From Flavobacterium terrae (GTDB taxonomy: Bacteria; Bacteroidota; Bacteroidia; Flavobacteriales; Flavobacteriaceae), in contig NZ_FQZI01000003.1 of the NCBI RefSeq assembly GCF_900142035.1, positions 62,001-126,000 of the forward strand: a stretch of 64,000 nt of DNA, in the 5' to 3' direction. This document shows positions 9,127 through 16,097 of the stretch, piece by piece. Position 1 is the first letter of the stretch, and each line of letters starts with the position of its first letter. The notes beneath the pieces are model-generated. The model was not told the DNA's origin and made no database searches. It was given only the letters and a program-made list of their open reading frames with translations. The position numbers were made by a program, and so were the translations under genes.

Positions 9127-9477
9127 TTATTTTCTTAAAATCTTTTCCATAGATTTACCTTTTGCTAATTCATCAATTAATTTATCTAAGTAACGAACTT
9201 GTTGCATAATGGTGTCTTGAATATCTTCAACTCTGTAACCACAAATGACACCAGTAATTTTCGAAACATTGGGATTAATTAAAGGAGCTTTGGTAAAAAA
9301 ATCTTCAAAATTGGTTTTGTTTTCTAGAATTTGGTGTAAATCAGTTTTGTTATAACCGGTTAGCCAAAAAATAATTTGATGTACTTCATCTTTTGTTCTT
9401 CCTTTCTTTTCTGCCTTTGTAATATAATGAGGATAAACGCTGGCAAAAGACATTTTATAAACTCGAGTGTTGTCCAT
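9127..9477 (-). CDS. DUF2200 family protein
   Basis: The 116-residue protein matches the DUF2200 pattern: [27 protein letters not shown] at the start, IIFWLTGY in the middle and [30 protein letters not shown] at the end. No biochemical role is established for this family. It is helical and soluble with no signal peptide. It stands alone on the minus strand between the E1 terminator and the copper module. Confidence 0.8.
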   Translation of the reverse strand: MDNTRVYKMSFASVYPHYITKAEKKGRTKDEVHQIIFWLTGYNKTDLHQILENKTNFEDFFTKAPLINPNVSKITGVICGYRVEDIQDTIMQQVRYLDKLIDELAKGKSMEKILRK

Positions 9478-9605
9478 ATTTTTAAATTGAATTGTAAAGT
9501 TAAATAAATTTTAAAAAAGCATATTTGATTGTATTCATAACTTTAAAATAATGCAGTATTATTAAATCCAGTATTTCTACGCATTTTTATCTTTTTGAAT
9601 TGGAT

Positions 9606-9613
9606 TACATTTG
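9606..9613 (+). promoter_or_regulatory. Promoter -7 box of the tyrosinase module
   Basis: TACATTTG matches TAnnTTTG exactly, 33 nt before the ATG at 9646. Together with the close packing of the next three genes it suggests one transcript ending at 12596. Confidence 0.45.
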
Positions 9614-9645
9614 GTAAACAAGCTTTATTTTGCTTTGTATAAGTG

Positions 9646-10590
9646 ATGAAAAATAAGTTAAACAAAGTGGTGTTTTTATTTCTGCTTTTGTGGTCCATTG
9701 TTTTGTTTTCGCAAAATGAGCAATTAATCATTGGAAGAACAACAGGTACTTTGTCCATAAACAATAAAAAAAGCATCCGCACTTTTGGCTTTGTAAAATC
9801 TCTCTCTGGACAAGTTAAATTACCAGGCTGTACTATCAATGGTAAGGTTGGAGACAGTATACATCTTGATTTTTGGAATATTTCGCAAGGAAATCCTGTA
9901 TCCTTGCATTGTAAGGAAATTGATTTTGTTCAAAAAGACATTAACCAAGAAGTAGTTTTAAAAAATGAACCAATACATCATATGGAACATGGCTATTATT
10001 CATTTATAGCTAAAAAACCAGGAACGTATTTGTATTATAGTCCCGAAAATTATCCTTTTAATCTTCAAGCTGGAATGTTTGGAATTATGATTATAAAGCC
10101 TCAAAGTATTGATTTACAGTTTAAAAAAACTATTGATGAGTTGCTTTGGTGTAGCCATGAAATAGATACTAAATGGCATACTGACTCACTCATGGGTACT
10201 GATTATAATCCTTCAAATAAACCAATTTCTATTCCTGATTATTTGCCAGATATTTTTTGTGTCAATGGAGAAAATATTAATAACCTAAAAGGATTGCAAT
10301 CTAAAAAAAATAAAGAAAAAACAATTTTACTTCGTTTAGTAAATGCTGGTTTATATATACATGTAATAAATTTTCCTGCTAAAGTAAAACTTGAAGTGAA
10401 TAATGATATTGGGTCAATTTACAAGATTAAAATTAAAGATAATATAGTTAGTCTTGCTACTGGAGAAACTATAGAATTGTTGGTCAATTTAGAAGATGTC
10501 ACTGCCAAAGAAAGAATGATTTACCAATTTATAGAACCAAAAACTAAAAAACCAGCCTTTAAAACAACAATCCCGATTTTGTATAACTAA
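9646..10590 (+). CDS. Secreted multicopper-oxidase-like (cupredoxin) protein
   Basis: About 314 residues with a clear Sec signal peptide (basic start MKNKLNK, hydrophobic VVFLFLLLWSIVLFS). The first half resembles the first cupredoxin domain of multicopper oxidases: TFGFVKSLSGQVKLPGCTINGKVGD, then HMEHGYYSFIAKKPGTYLYYSPENY and LQAGMFGIMIIKP. Yet the usual HWHG and HSH copper motifs are altered (SLHCKEID, YYSPENY), so trinuclear copper binding is doubtful. It may instead be a copper chaperone or activator for the tyrosinase encoded two genes downstream. ATG at 9646 is preferred to the GTG just before it. The next gene follows without a spacer. Confidence 0.65.
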   Translation: MKNKLNKVVFLFLLLWSIVLFSQNEQLIIGRTTGTLSINNKKSIRTFGFVKSLSGQVKLPGCTINGKVGDSIHLDFWNISQGNPVSLHCKEIDFVQKDINQEVVLKNEPIHHMEHGYYSFIAKKPGTYLYYSPENYPFNLQAGMFGIMIIKPQSIDLQFKKTIDELLWCSHEIDTKWHTDSLMGTDYNPSNKPISIPDYLPDIFCVNGENINNLKGLQSKKNKEKTILLRLVNAGLYIHVINFPAKVKLEVNNDIGSIYKIKIKDNIVSLATGETIELLVNLEDVTAKERMIYQFIEPKTKKPAFKTTIPILYN

Positions 10591-11034
10591 ATGCCCAACA
10601 AGATTATGAAGACAAATTATTTTTACATGCTATTACTTTTTTCATTTGCAAGTTGTTTTGCGCAACAGTCACCTACTTTTTCGATAATAGGCAGCGATAC
10701 CAATAAAGAAGTTTTGAAAAAAAATATGCGATTAGATATTTCTAAAATTAAAGTAGAAAATATTTCTAATAAACCTATTTATTTGGTTTGGGAAACTGTC
10801 TCGAATACCTTCCCTAAAGAATGGGATTGTTCTATGTGTCAGCATGGCGCTTGCCAAATAGGTATACCCAAAGGATCCTCTTTTAGTAAACTTAATCCTG
10901 ATCAACAAGGTTTTATTGCTATTCATGTGATACCTGAAAATAAAACAGGAAACGGTATTGTTAAGTTTAAAATCTATGACAAGAATAATCCAAGTTATTT
11001 CAAGATTATGACTTTTGAAGTTCAAGTACTCTAA
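10591..11034 (+). CDS. Small secreted Cys-rich protein of the tyrosinase module
   Basis: A protein of 147 residues, or 142 if it starts at the ATG at 10606, with a signal peptide (FYMLLLFSFASCFAQQ). The mature part predicts as a beta sandwich: LDISKIKVENISNKPIYLVW, then WDCSMCQHGACQIGIP with three cysteines and one histidine, and IAIHVIPENKTGNGIVKFKIYD. The Cys/His cluster could bind copper, which would fit the neighbouring tyrosinase; that is inference. I do not recognise a named family. It abuts the upstream stop and sits 42 nt before the tyrosinase gene. Confidence 0.6.
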   Translation: MPNKIMKTNYFYMLLLFSFASCFAQQSPTFSIIGSDTNKEVLKKNMRLDISKIKVENISNKPIYLVWETVSNTFPKEWDCSMCQHGACQIGIPKGSSFSKLNPDQQGFIAIHVIPENKTGNGIVKFKIYDKNNPSYFKIMTFEVQVL

Positions 11035-11076
11035 ACAAATTAAACAATCAAATACTAACTAAAAACAAAACTAATA

Positions 11077-12552
11077 ATGAAAAAAATCTTTCTTTTTTGT
11101 GCTTCAATTTTAATTGCAAGTACAAGTACAAGTTTTGCTCAAGACAAAACATTTGCAAAATACGTGCGACGTAATGCAAATTCACCTGAAGCAAAAGCCG
11201 ATTTAGATGCAATGAACGTAGCATTTAAAAAAATGCGTGATATGGGATGTGATAAAGGCCTAGCATGGTATTACCAAGGAGCCATTCATAACATTCCCGG
11301 AGTTATTAATGGACAAAATAAATTATGTTCTCAGTACCAAACTAGTAAAGATAAATTATGGGCTTGGGGAGATTGTACGCACAATAGTTCTCAAAATGCG
11401 TCTATGAACTTTTTGTTTTGGCATAGAATGTACATTTGGTATTTAGAAAAAATTGTAAGAGACTTATCTGGTAAACAAGATTTTGCTTTGCCTTATTGGA
11501 ATTATGGTAGCAAAGACGTTAATAATAATATTATGGCAGAAGCAATACGACTTAAAGATGGCTCATTGTTTGAACAGGCTCGTTGGAGTATTCTGAATGC
11601 TGGACAGCCAATTCCTTCAGAGCAGGTTGACCAAATTCAATTAGCAATTGAGGAATTAAAAACAAATCCTTCATTTGCAGGAAAAGCTGGATTCAGTAAG
11701 AGTTTAGAAATTGCACCACACGGTTTTATGCATGACTTAATTGGGGGAGAATATGCAGAACCAGCAGAAACGTATTATAATTCTATATATCAAACATACA
11801 TGTCTGGTCTTATGGCAAATGTACCATCAGCAGGATTTGATCCAGTGTTTTGGTTGCATCACAGTATGATTGATAGAATTTGGGAATCTTGGGATCTTTC
11901 AACCTATGGACAGCGTCCAAGTTTAGATGATTTAAAAGCTAATCCTTGGCCATATGAATTTATTGCTCCTAATGGCGATAAAATTACTTATACTATGGAA
12001 GAAATGTATAACATTGTATTTAATTTAGATTATAAATACGATACATTGTTATACGGCTCTGATACTCCAGTTTTAGCTTCTAATGAAAATAAGGAAAAAT
12101 CGATAAGTATTTCACAAGAAAAAAAAGAAAAAGTAATTTGGGAACAAAAAGTTGGAAAAGTAATTGGTGAAGATTCGTTTGTACATAAAGTAACCAAAAA
12201 ACTTGCAGTTAATACTAATAAGTCTTTAAAGAGTCAACCCAATGCAAAAATGATTCTTAATTTAGAAGTAGCTGTTTATAAGGAACCTAAAGACTATTAT
12301 ACAGTATATCTTCGTTACCCAGGTCAAAACGACCAATATGTTGGTATCATGACTTTCTTTGGAGTAGCACATGATCATGGAACAGGCGAAAATCACGAAA
12401 TAGGAGAGAGCGGTGTTCAATTGAAATATTCCTATTATATCTCTGATGATTTAATAAATACAGATTCAAATTTTGAAATAATTTTGAAAAAGAAAGGTAT
12501 TGGTGATACTAAAGTAACCTTAGAAAAAATTAGCGTCATTCAATTAAATTAA
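11077..12552 (+). CDS. Secreted tyrosinase-family copper enzyme
   Basis: The 491-residue protein has a signal peptide ending near SFAQDK and a type-3 dicopper core. Candidate CuA ligands are His71, His102 (DCTHNS) and His116 (FLFWHRMYIWYLE). CuB is formed by His215 and His219 (APHGFMHDLIGG) and one of His261/262 (FDPVFWLHHSMIDRIWESW). The signature WHR and DPVFWLHHxxxDRxW motifs are intact, so it should oxidise phenols or catechols with oxygen. Cys100 next to His102 could form a Cys-His thioether as in catechol oxidases. Residues about 340-491 form a C-terminal domain seen in polyphenol-oxidase-like proteins, possibly a lid. It closes the copper module and is followed by a terminator. Confidence 0.92.
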   Translation: MKKIFLFCASILIASTSTSFAQDKTFAKYVRRNANSPEAKADLDAMNVAFKKMRDMGCDKGLAWYYQGAIHNIPGVINGQNKLCSQYQTSKDKLWAWGDCTHNSSQNASMNFLFWHRMYIWYLEKIVRDLSGKQDFALPYWNYGSKDVNNNIMAEAIRLKDGSLFEQARWSILNAGQPIPSEQVDQIQLAIEELKTNPSFAGKAGFSKSLEIAPHGFMHDLIGGEYAEPAETYYNSIYQTYMSGLMANVPSAGFDPVFWLHHSMIDRIWESWDLSTYGQRPSLDDLKANPWPYEFIAPNGDKITYTMEEMYNIVFNLDYKYDTLLYGSDTPVLASNENKEKSISISQEKKEKVIWEQKVGKVIGEDSFVHKVTKKLAVNTNKSLKSQPNAKMILNLEVAVYKEPKDYYTVYLRYPGQNDQYVGIMTFFGVAHDHGTGENHEIGESGVQLKYSYYISDDLINTDSNFEIILKKKGIGDTKVTLEKISVIQLN

Positions 12553-12563
12553 TGAATATAAAT

Positions 12564-12596
12564 ATAAAAGCGACATTCAATAAATGTCGCTTTTAT
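12564..12596. terminator. Bidirectional terminator between tyrosinase and WYL regulator
   Basis: ATAAAAGCGACATT (12564-12577) pairs perfectly with AATGTCGCTTTTAT (12583-12596) around a 5-nt loop. A/T runs on both sides allow termination of the tyrosinase transcript and of the converging regulator transcript. Confidence 0.85.
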
Positions 12597-12636
12597 ATTT
12601 CATATATCTAGTAGGTAATTGTGGAGCTTAAAAAAA

Positions 12637-13668
12637 TTATTTAGTATTTATGAGTTTTTCATTGTATAGTAAAGAAGTTCTGTTAATGATGGATTTAATT
12701 CGCTGTCTTAAACGTTCAGGTTTTAATACCTCTACACTTTCACCAAATCCTAAAATGATTCGTTCTAATTCGAAATTTTCAATTAAAAATAAATTAATAA
12801 TGATACTTCCGTCTTCATTTTGTTGTATAATGCGTTGCGTATTGTGAATCGGTTTGGTAATAACATAAGGTGCATTATAGGCATCTACCCAAAGTTGAAT
12901 TACTCTAGGTTGCATCCCATCATTGATAGTAACTCCAACCACATTTTTATAGTATTCTTCTGCATTGAAATTATGTTCTAGTGCAGGTGTATTGAAATCA
13001 TAATCAATTTTTATAATTCGGTCCAATGCAAGATTACTTATAGGTTGACTACCTTTTTTTTTACCCACAACAAACCATCTATTATTAAATTCCTTTAAAA
13101 TAAAAGGATGAAAATTAAAAGTTTGCTCATCTCTAGATTTGAATGACTTATAGGTAATTACTAAAACTACTTTTTTAATTATAGCTTGATAGATTTCGTC
13201 CAAAAAATGCAGTCCTTTTAGATTTTCATTTTTATCTAAATGAATTACAGGTTGTGTGTGTGATTTCTCTGCATAGATTTTATCTTCCAATCGCTGCAAA
13301 ATATCTGAAACATCATTAAACAAAGAAAAATCCTTGAATTGCTTCAACATGGAAACCGTCTCTGTTAAAACATTAATATCGGTCTCTGTCAACGGAATAT
13401 CAGTAATAGAGAAATCTTCTTCTGTATAATGATAGTATTTTTTATCGTAGACTTCAATAGGCGCATTATATCCTAATTTATCACTACGCATCATTTGGAT
13501 ATCCAATTGAATAGTACGCTTGCTTACAGAAGTCTCTTTTCCTTCGTATTCATTCAACGCTTGTGAACAAGCTTCGATTAGGTCTTCCAATGTCCATTGA
13601 CGGTATTTATTTTGCAAACATTTGTCTATGGTTTTATAGCGGATGAGAGCGTTTTTGTTTTGAGCCAC
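12637..13668 (-). CDS. WYL-domain transcriptional regulator of the RNA-repair locus
   Basis: The 343-residue protein has an N-terminal winged-helix part (residues 1-60: TIDKCLQNKYRQWTLEDLIEACSQ, SKRTIQLDIQMMRSDKLGYNAPI) and a WYL domain at about 150-225 (LVITYKSFKSRDEQTFNFHPFILKEFNNRWFVVG) with a C-terminal extension domain. WYL proteins sense nucleic-acid-like ligands and often govern RNA-repair or defence genes. Start codon is GTG at 13668. It lies 16 nt downstream of the HD gene; both are divergent from rtcB, and a perfect palindrome sits between (14334-14352). It is the best candidate to bind that operator, which recurs at three more repair loci. Confidence 0.88.
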   Translation of the reverse strand: MAQNKNALIRYKTIDKCLQNKYRQWTLEDLIEACSQALNEYEGKETSVSKRTIQLDIQMMRSDKLGYNAPIEVYDKKYYHYTEEDFSITDIPLTETDINVLTETVSMLKQFKDFSLFNDVSDILQRLEDKIYAEKSHTQPVIHLDKNENLKGLHFLDEIYQAIIKKVVLVITYKSFKSRDEQTFNFHPFILKEFNNRWFVVGKKKGSQPISNLALDRIIKIDYDFNTPALEHNFNAEEYYKNVVGVTINDGMQPRVIQLWVDAYNAPYVITKPIHNTQRIIQQNEDGSIIINLFLIENFELERIILGFGESVEVLKPERLRQRIKSIINRTSLLYNEKLINTK

Positions 13669-13684
13669 TTTTTAAATAAGATTT

Positions 13685-14296
13685 TTATAATAAATTGATT
13701 TCTTTTTGAATATTAGTTCTTGCGACTTCCTCATATAAACTTCTAAAAGTTTCAGTTTGATAAATATGTTCATCCTTCAAAAAATGTTCTAAAGCCTTTT
13801 TTCTACCAGGATTGTAGAGGAAATCGGGATAGATTTTATATTCTTTTCTAATTTGTTGATAATAGGATTTGTATTCTTCCCAATCTTTGGAAAGAATTTT
13901 TAAATCAAAATCGATTAACCAATTACAATCTACGTTTTCGTTGTGTTGGTGAAATTGTGTAGCCAGAATTAATTCAAAAACAAGTTGTTTGTTGAGTGGA
14001 TGATTTGGTTTTAATAGTGCAATTGCGTGTTCAGCGCTTTTCAATTCGTTGTCTTTTCGCGTGACTTTGTACACATAATCGTGGTAAAAAATACTGTATA
14101 ACACTTCGTTTGGTTGTTGAAGTTGCTCTTTGTATTTAAAGAACCAAAACACCATTTCTTTCAAATGGGTAAGATTGTGATAGTATCTTGATTTTTTGGA
14201 GTATGCTTTTTCTAAATCCAACCATAAACTATTGATTTCATCGACAGTAAAGCCTATTTCAAGCAATAGGTTTGAATATATTTCTTTGAGATTCAT
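13685..14296 (-). CDS. HD-domain predicted metal-dependent phosphohydrolase
   Basis: The 203-residue protein has the HD-fold signature: YYHNLTHLKEM (His40 and His44), then IFYHDYVYK (His72-Asp73) and NELKSAEHAIALL. Proteins of this group are small soluble phosphohydrolases and are often encoded beside WYL regulators or RtcB. In an RNA-repair setting it could process a 2',3'-cyclic phosphate or remove a terminal phosphate, but this is inference. It is the first gene of the two-gene operon transcribed away from rtcB, with a consensus promoter (TTG at 14340-14338 and TATTTTTG at 14318-14311 on the minus strand, 19 nt between). Confidence 0.82.
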   Translation of the reverse strand: MNLKEIYSNLLLEIGFTVDEINSLWLDLEKAYSKKSRYYHNLTHLKEMVFWFFKYKEQLQQPNEVLYSIFYHDYVYKVTRKDNELKSAEHAIALLKPNHPLNKQLVFELILATQFHQHNENVDCNWLIDFDLKILSKDWEEYKSYYQQIRKEYKIYPDFLYNPGRKKALEHFLKDEHIYQTETFRSLYEEVARTNIQKEINLL

Positions 14297-14310
14297 AAGC
14301 AGAATTTACT

Positions 14311-14340
14311 CAAAAATACAATTCCTTTTTTAGTACGCAA
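14311..14340 (-). promoter_or_regulatory. Promoter of the HD-WYL operon, overlapped by the operator
   Basis: On the minus strand TTG (14340-14338), 19 nt, then TATTTTTG (14318-14311) is an ideal Bacteroidetes promoter. The TTG belongs to the left arm of the 14334-14352 palindrome, so bound regulator would cover the -33 element. Confidence 0.65.
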
Positions 14341-14352
14341 AATAATTGCGTA
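14334..14352. promoter_or_regulatory. RNA-repair operator, site 1 (rtcB / HD-WYL)
   Basis: TACGCAA-AATAA-TTGCGTA is a perfect palindrome with 7-nt arms. It lies between the divergent rtcB and HD-WYL operons. Toward rtcB the right arm is followed by a TTTG at 14366-14369, 20 nt from TTG to TTTG. The same palindrome occurs at 19255, 24583 and 47290. Confidence 0.8.
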
Positions 14353-14464
14353 GAACTATAAAACCTTTGCTTCATCAAACAAAGGGAAATAAGCTGATGT
14401 ATCGTTGGACATGCGTCAGGCAATCGAAAGAAATGAAATTCAAAAAAAATATAAATTTAACGTC

Positions 14465-15886
14465 ATGGAAACTAAAATTAATGGAACCGATTTATTAGCA
14501 TTAGGATATCCTGAAGGAAGCTTAATTGGAATTGCTTTAAAAACAAATATGAAAAGAACAGGCTTTTCTAAAGAAGAAATGTTATCTAATTATGTCTTGG
14601 TATTAGAAAATCCAGAAGTATTTTTAGAACATAAAATCTTTGGAAATTTAGCAAATGCTATTATAGAAAAAGCAAATGAAAAACCAGAAGATTTCATTTC
14701 TTTAAATCCAAATCCGTCAGAGTTTGCTTTGTATGGAGCTGATAAAATTGAAGAAGGTGCTATTAAACAAATGCAAGTTGCCATGCAATTGCCAGTTACT
14801 GTTGCTGGCGCTTTAATGCCTGATGCACATCAAGGTTATGGATTACCAATTGGTGGTGTTTTAGCTACGAATAATGCGGTGATTCCTTTTGGTGTTGGTA
14901 TGGATATTGGATGCAGAATGGCATTGTCAATTTATGATATTCCAGAATTGTTCTATTATGAGAATGAAGCAAAATTCAAAAGAGAATTGGTTGCGCATTC
15001 TAAATTTGGAGCTGGACAAGGATTTCATGGACAATACAAATCGAATCATGAGGTTTTGGATAGAAATGAGTTTACAGAACACACTTTTATTAAAAACTTA
15101 AAAGATAAAGCTTGGTCGCAATTAGGTTCTTCTGGAGGTGGAAATCACTTTGTGGAATTTGGTATTATAGAATTTGCAACCGATGATGCTGCATTAAACA
15201 TTCCGAAAGGAAAATATGTGGCTTTGTTAACGCATTCAGGTTCGAGAGGATTTGGAGCTACCATTGCAGGACATTATACTAAAATCGCTAAAGAAACTTG
15301 TAAACTTCCAGAAGTAGCTAGAAATTTAGCGTATTTGGATTTAGGTTCTGATTTAGGTCAAGAATATTGGATTGCGATGAATTTGGCAGGTGATTATGCT
15401 TCGGCTTGCCATGAAATTATTCATGCAAAAATGGAAAGAGCTTTGGGAGCAACTGTTTTAGCCAAAGTAGAAAACCATCATAATTTTGCTTGGAAAGAAA
15501 TGTATAATGGAGAAGAAGTAATTGTGCATAGAAAAGGAGCTACTCCTGCAGCTAAAGGAGTGATGGGAATTATTCCAGGAAGTATGACAGCACCTGGATT
15601 TTTAGTGCGAGGAAAAGGAGAGGAGAACGCTATTAACTCAGCTTCACATGGAGCTGGAAGACAAATGAGTAGAACTCAAGCCATAAAAACCATTACTAAA
15701 AATGAAATGAAAGCTATTTTAAAAGATCATGGTGTAACGCTTATTGGCGCAGGAAAAGACGAAGCACCAATGGCTTACAAAGATATATATCAAGTAATGG
15801 CTGCTCAAGGTGAATTGGTTGACGTAGTCGCCAAGTTTACTCCAAAAATGGTGCGAATGGCAGATGATGGAAGTAGAGAGGATTAA
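14465..15886 (+). CDS. rtcB: RtcB-family RNA ligase
   Basis: RtcB joins RNA ends carrying 2',3'-cyclic or 3'-phosphate to 5'-OH, with GTP and Mn2+, and repairs tRNAs cut in the anticodon loop. The 473-residue protein has the family motifs GVGMDIGCRMA (metal-binding Asp and Cys), LGSSGGGNHFVEFG, LLTHSGSRGFGA and ENHHNFAW, plus HRKGATPAAKG and SASHGAGRQMSRTQA near the end, where the guanylylated His lies. The reading frame extends 20 codons upstream to a TTG at 14405, but ATG at 14465 matches the usual start (METKINGTDLLALGYPEG). The promoter region holds operator site 1. A terminator follows, so it is monocistronic. Confidence 0.95.
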   Translation: METKINGTDLLALGYPEGSLIGIALKTNMKRTGFSKEEMLSNYVLVLENPEVFLEHKIFGNLANAIIEKANEKPEDFISLNPNPSEFALYGADKIEEGAIKQMQVAMQLPVTVAGALMPDAHQGYGLPIGGVLATNNAVIPFGVGMDIGCRMALSIYDIPELFYYENEAKFKRELVAHSKFGAGQGFHGQYKSNHEVLDRNEFTEHTFIKNLKDKAWSQLGSSGGGNHFVEFGIIEFATDDAALNIPKGKYVALLTHSGSRGFGATIAGHYTKIAKETCKLPEVARNLAYLDLGSDLGQEYWIAMNLAGDYASACHEIIHAKMERALGATVLAKVENHHNFAWKEMYNGEEVIVHRKGATPAAKGVMGIIPGSMTAPGFLVRGKGEENAINSASHGAGRQMSRTQAIKTITKNEMKAILKDHGVTLIGAGKDEAPMAYKDIYQVMAAQGELVDVVAKFTPKMVRMADDGSRED

Positions 15887-15888
15887 CT

Positions 15889-15915
15889 AAAAGACAGATT
15901 AAAGTCTGTCTTTTT
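15889..15915 (+). terminator. Terminator of rtcB
   Basis: AAAAGACAGA (15889-15898) pairs with TCTGTCTTTTT (15905-15915); T run included. Confidence 0.85.
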
Positions 15916-16039
15916 CAGTTAAATCAATTTAAATACAAAATTTTAAAATCTTATTTGATTAGATTATTAATAATTTACATGAACAGCATTTTTCTTGTTA
16001 AAAAGCTGTTAAGTATAGTAGCTATTCTAATAGCAAGAG

Positions 16040-16047
16040 TAAATTTG
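16040..16047 (+). promoter_or_regulatory. Promoter -7 box of the M16 protease gene
   Basis: TAAATTTG matches TAnnTTTG, about 50 nt before the ATG at 16098. Two small hairpins (AACAGC/GCTGTT at about 15983-16011 and GCTATT/AATAGC at about 16021-16034) lie just upstream. Confidence 0.4.
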
Positions 16048-16097
16048 TTGTAGAATCTTAATCAGTAAGATTAAATTTGAATAAACTAAACTTAAAA

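Noticed and set aside
9543..9839. Minus-strand frame of 98 codons upstream of the copper module
   Set aside because: It overlaps the 5' end and signal peptide of the cupredoxin-like gene and the promoter, and has no recognisable domain.
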